Assembly (NCBI RefSeq): GCF_018861905.1
Contig: NZ_JAHLDU010000003.1
Location: forward strand, 186,001-250,000
Reading direction: 5' to 3'
Length of the DNA stretch: 64,000 nt
From: Clostridium sp. DSM 17811
GTDB lineage: Bacteria > Bacillota > Clostridia > Clostridiales > Clostridiaceae
A program made the translations under genes and the position numbers. Numbering within the stretch: the first letter of the stretch is position 1; every line of letters starts with the position of its first letter. This document shows, piece after piece, positions 63,513 through 64,000 of the stretch. The notes below the pieces were generated by a model, which made no database searches, was not told the origin of the DNA, and saw only the letters and a list, made by a program, of their open reading frames with translations.

Positions 63513-63532
63513 TAAATATTCACTTCCTTTCT
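63481..63532 (-). repeat. dispersed leader repeat, copy 2 (thyA leader)
   Basis: The partner of 57280-57326; both share AGAAAGGAAGTG and ATATTTAGTGGGTTTG, with a later GTACAC. Confidence 0.65.
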
Positions 63533-63570
63533 ATATATTGTGTATACGGCACTAGTAGTTAGCTGCCCAT

Positions 63571-63598
63571 ATTATAGCATTCTATAAATGTGTTTTAA
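63571..63598 (-). promoter_or_regulatory. candidate promoter of thyA-folA
   Basis: On the minus strand, TTAAAA (63593-63598), 16 nt, TATAAT (63571-63576). Nothing else is seen between here and 63803. Confidence 0.45.
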
Positions 63599-63803
63599 AT
63601 ATTATATCATGAAACTCAACAATATTTTTACCATATCCAAAATGAATGTATTATAAATAGTGTGAAATTTCTCATAGCATTATATTCTTGGATGGATTAT
63701 AATGTAATAAAATAAATCAAATGGGTATTATTTTATTGGAAGAAAAGATAAATAGGGTGAAATGGTAAGAATATTAGTCAAAAATTTTGAAAGGGGTGTC
63801 GTT

Positions 63804-64000
63804 ATGAGATTGTTGCTAATGGGGGTTCTTATTATTTCTGTACCTATAATTATAATTATGAATGCAACTTTGGGGTTTCTTATTACTGAAAATGATATAA
63901 AGCCAAATAAATTAACAAAATTATTTTATTCTGATGATGAAAGTTTTATTGAATTTTGGGAAAAAAGGAAAGAAAAAGGCATGTTATTGCATAACCTTAA
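63804..64000 (+). CDS. membrane-anchored protein, cut by the window end
   Basis: ATG 63804 follows GAAAGGGGTG. The first 65 codons give an N-terminal membrane helix (MRLLLMGVLIISVPIIIIM), then LITENDIKPNKLTKLF and a charged stretch. The frame is still open at the window edge. Family not recognised. Confidence 0.6.
   Translation, partial: MRLLLMGVLIISVPIIIIMNATLGFLITENDIKPNKLTKLFYSDDESFIEFWEKRKEKGMLLHNL

Noticed and set aside
1-64000. CRISPR arrays, tRNA or rRNA genes, prophage, toxin-antitoxin pairs
   Set aside because: No regularly spaced repeats, cloverleaf-like sequences, rRNA motifs, phage structural genes or recognisable toxin-antitoxin pairs were seen; only the intron elements are mobile.

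Overview
The window is AT-rich, with short intergenic gaps, strong AGGAGG-type ribosome binding sites and frequent GTG/TTG starts. Together with the miaB-mutS-mutL-miaA-hfq block, a cmk-ispH pair and a RpiR/S4-pseudouridine synthase housekeeping region, this points to a Clostridium sensu stricto-type Firmicute chromosome. I cannot fix the species from sequence alone. No rRNA, tRNA or CRISPR array was recognised.

Layout. 0-9 kb: DNA repair and stress genes (uvsE, a short ssb, msrA), an iron alcohol dehydrogenase, an RluB-type pseudouridine synthase, a RpiR regulator, and a BaiN-like flavoprotein-cmk-ispH operon. 9-20 kb: GNAT, an aminotransferase with an unlisted 53-aa upstream gene, then miaB, mutS, mutL, miaA, hfq and a MYG1-family protein. 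20-31 kb: cell-envelope and hydrolase genes (two polysaccharide deacetylases, an L,D-transpeptidase, Nnr). They surround a decayed PadR regulator, a PadR-partner membrane protein, a DUF4825-like protein and a membrane-anchored MutS-family ATPase. 31-43 kb: an accessory zone of unrecognised secreted or membrane proteins, an MFS exporter with an attenuator-like leader peptide, SdpI, an orphan FabH, a beta-lactamase-fold lipoprotein, an AI-2E-family permease and an SH3b protein. 43-46.6 kb: a complete group II intron inside a maltose acetyltransferase gene. 46.7-64 kb: a UppS-family enzyme, HAD phosphatases, a fructokinase, and a run of regulators and small-molecule resistance-type genes (HxlR, Vat-like acetyltransferase, MBL hydrolase, TipAS-type MerR, MarR). 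The window closes with thyA-folA.

The accessory part carries many scars. There are gene remnants near 22.7, 23.1, 33.4, 38.3, 48.5, 51.5, 53.8, 59.1 and 60.2 kb. A 54-nt relic of a group IIC intron is fused to a 5'-deleted sua5 gene.

The most informative non-coding signals are: (i) intron boundaries that can be set to the nucleotide because splicing restores the acetyltransferase frame; (ii) three near-identical sigma-H-like promoter blocks in front of unrelated genes; (iii) a leader peptide with mutually exclusive stems ahead of the MFS gene; (iv) a tiny Cys-containing ORF that overlaps the thyA start and has a decayed copy 6 kb away; and (v) a phased TTCG array between a YczE-like gene and a fructokinase. 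No single wholly new defence or biosynthetic system was identified. The PadR/membrane-MutS cluster is the best candidate for an undescribed functional unit.
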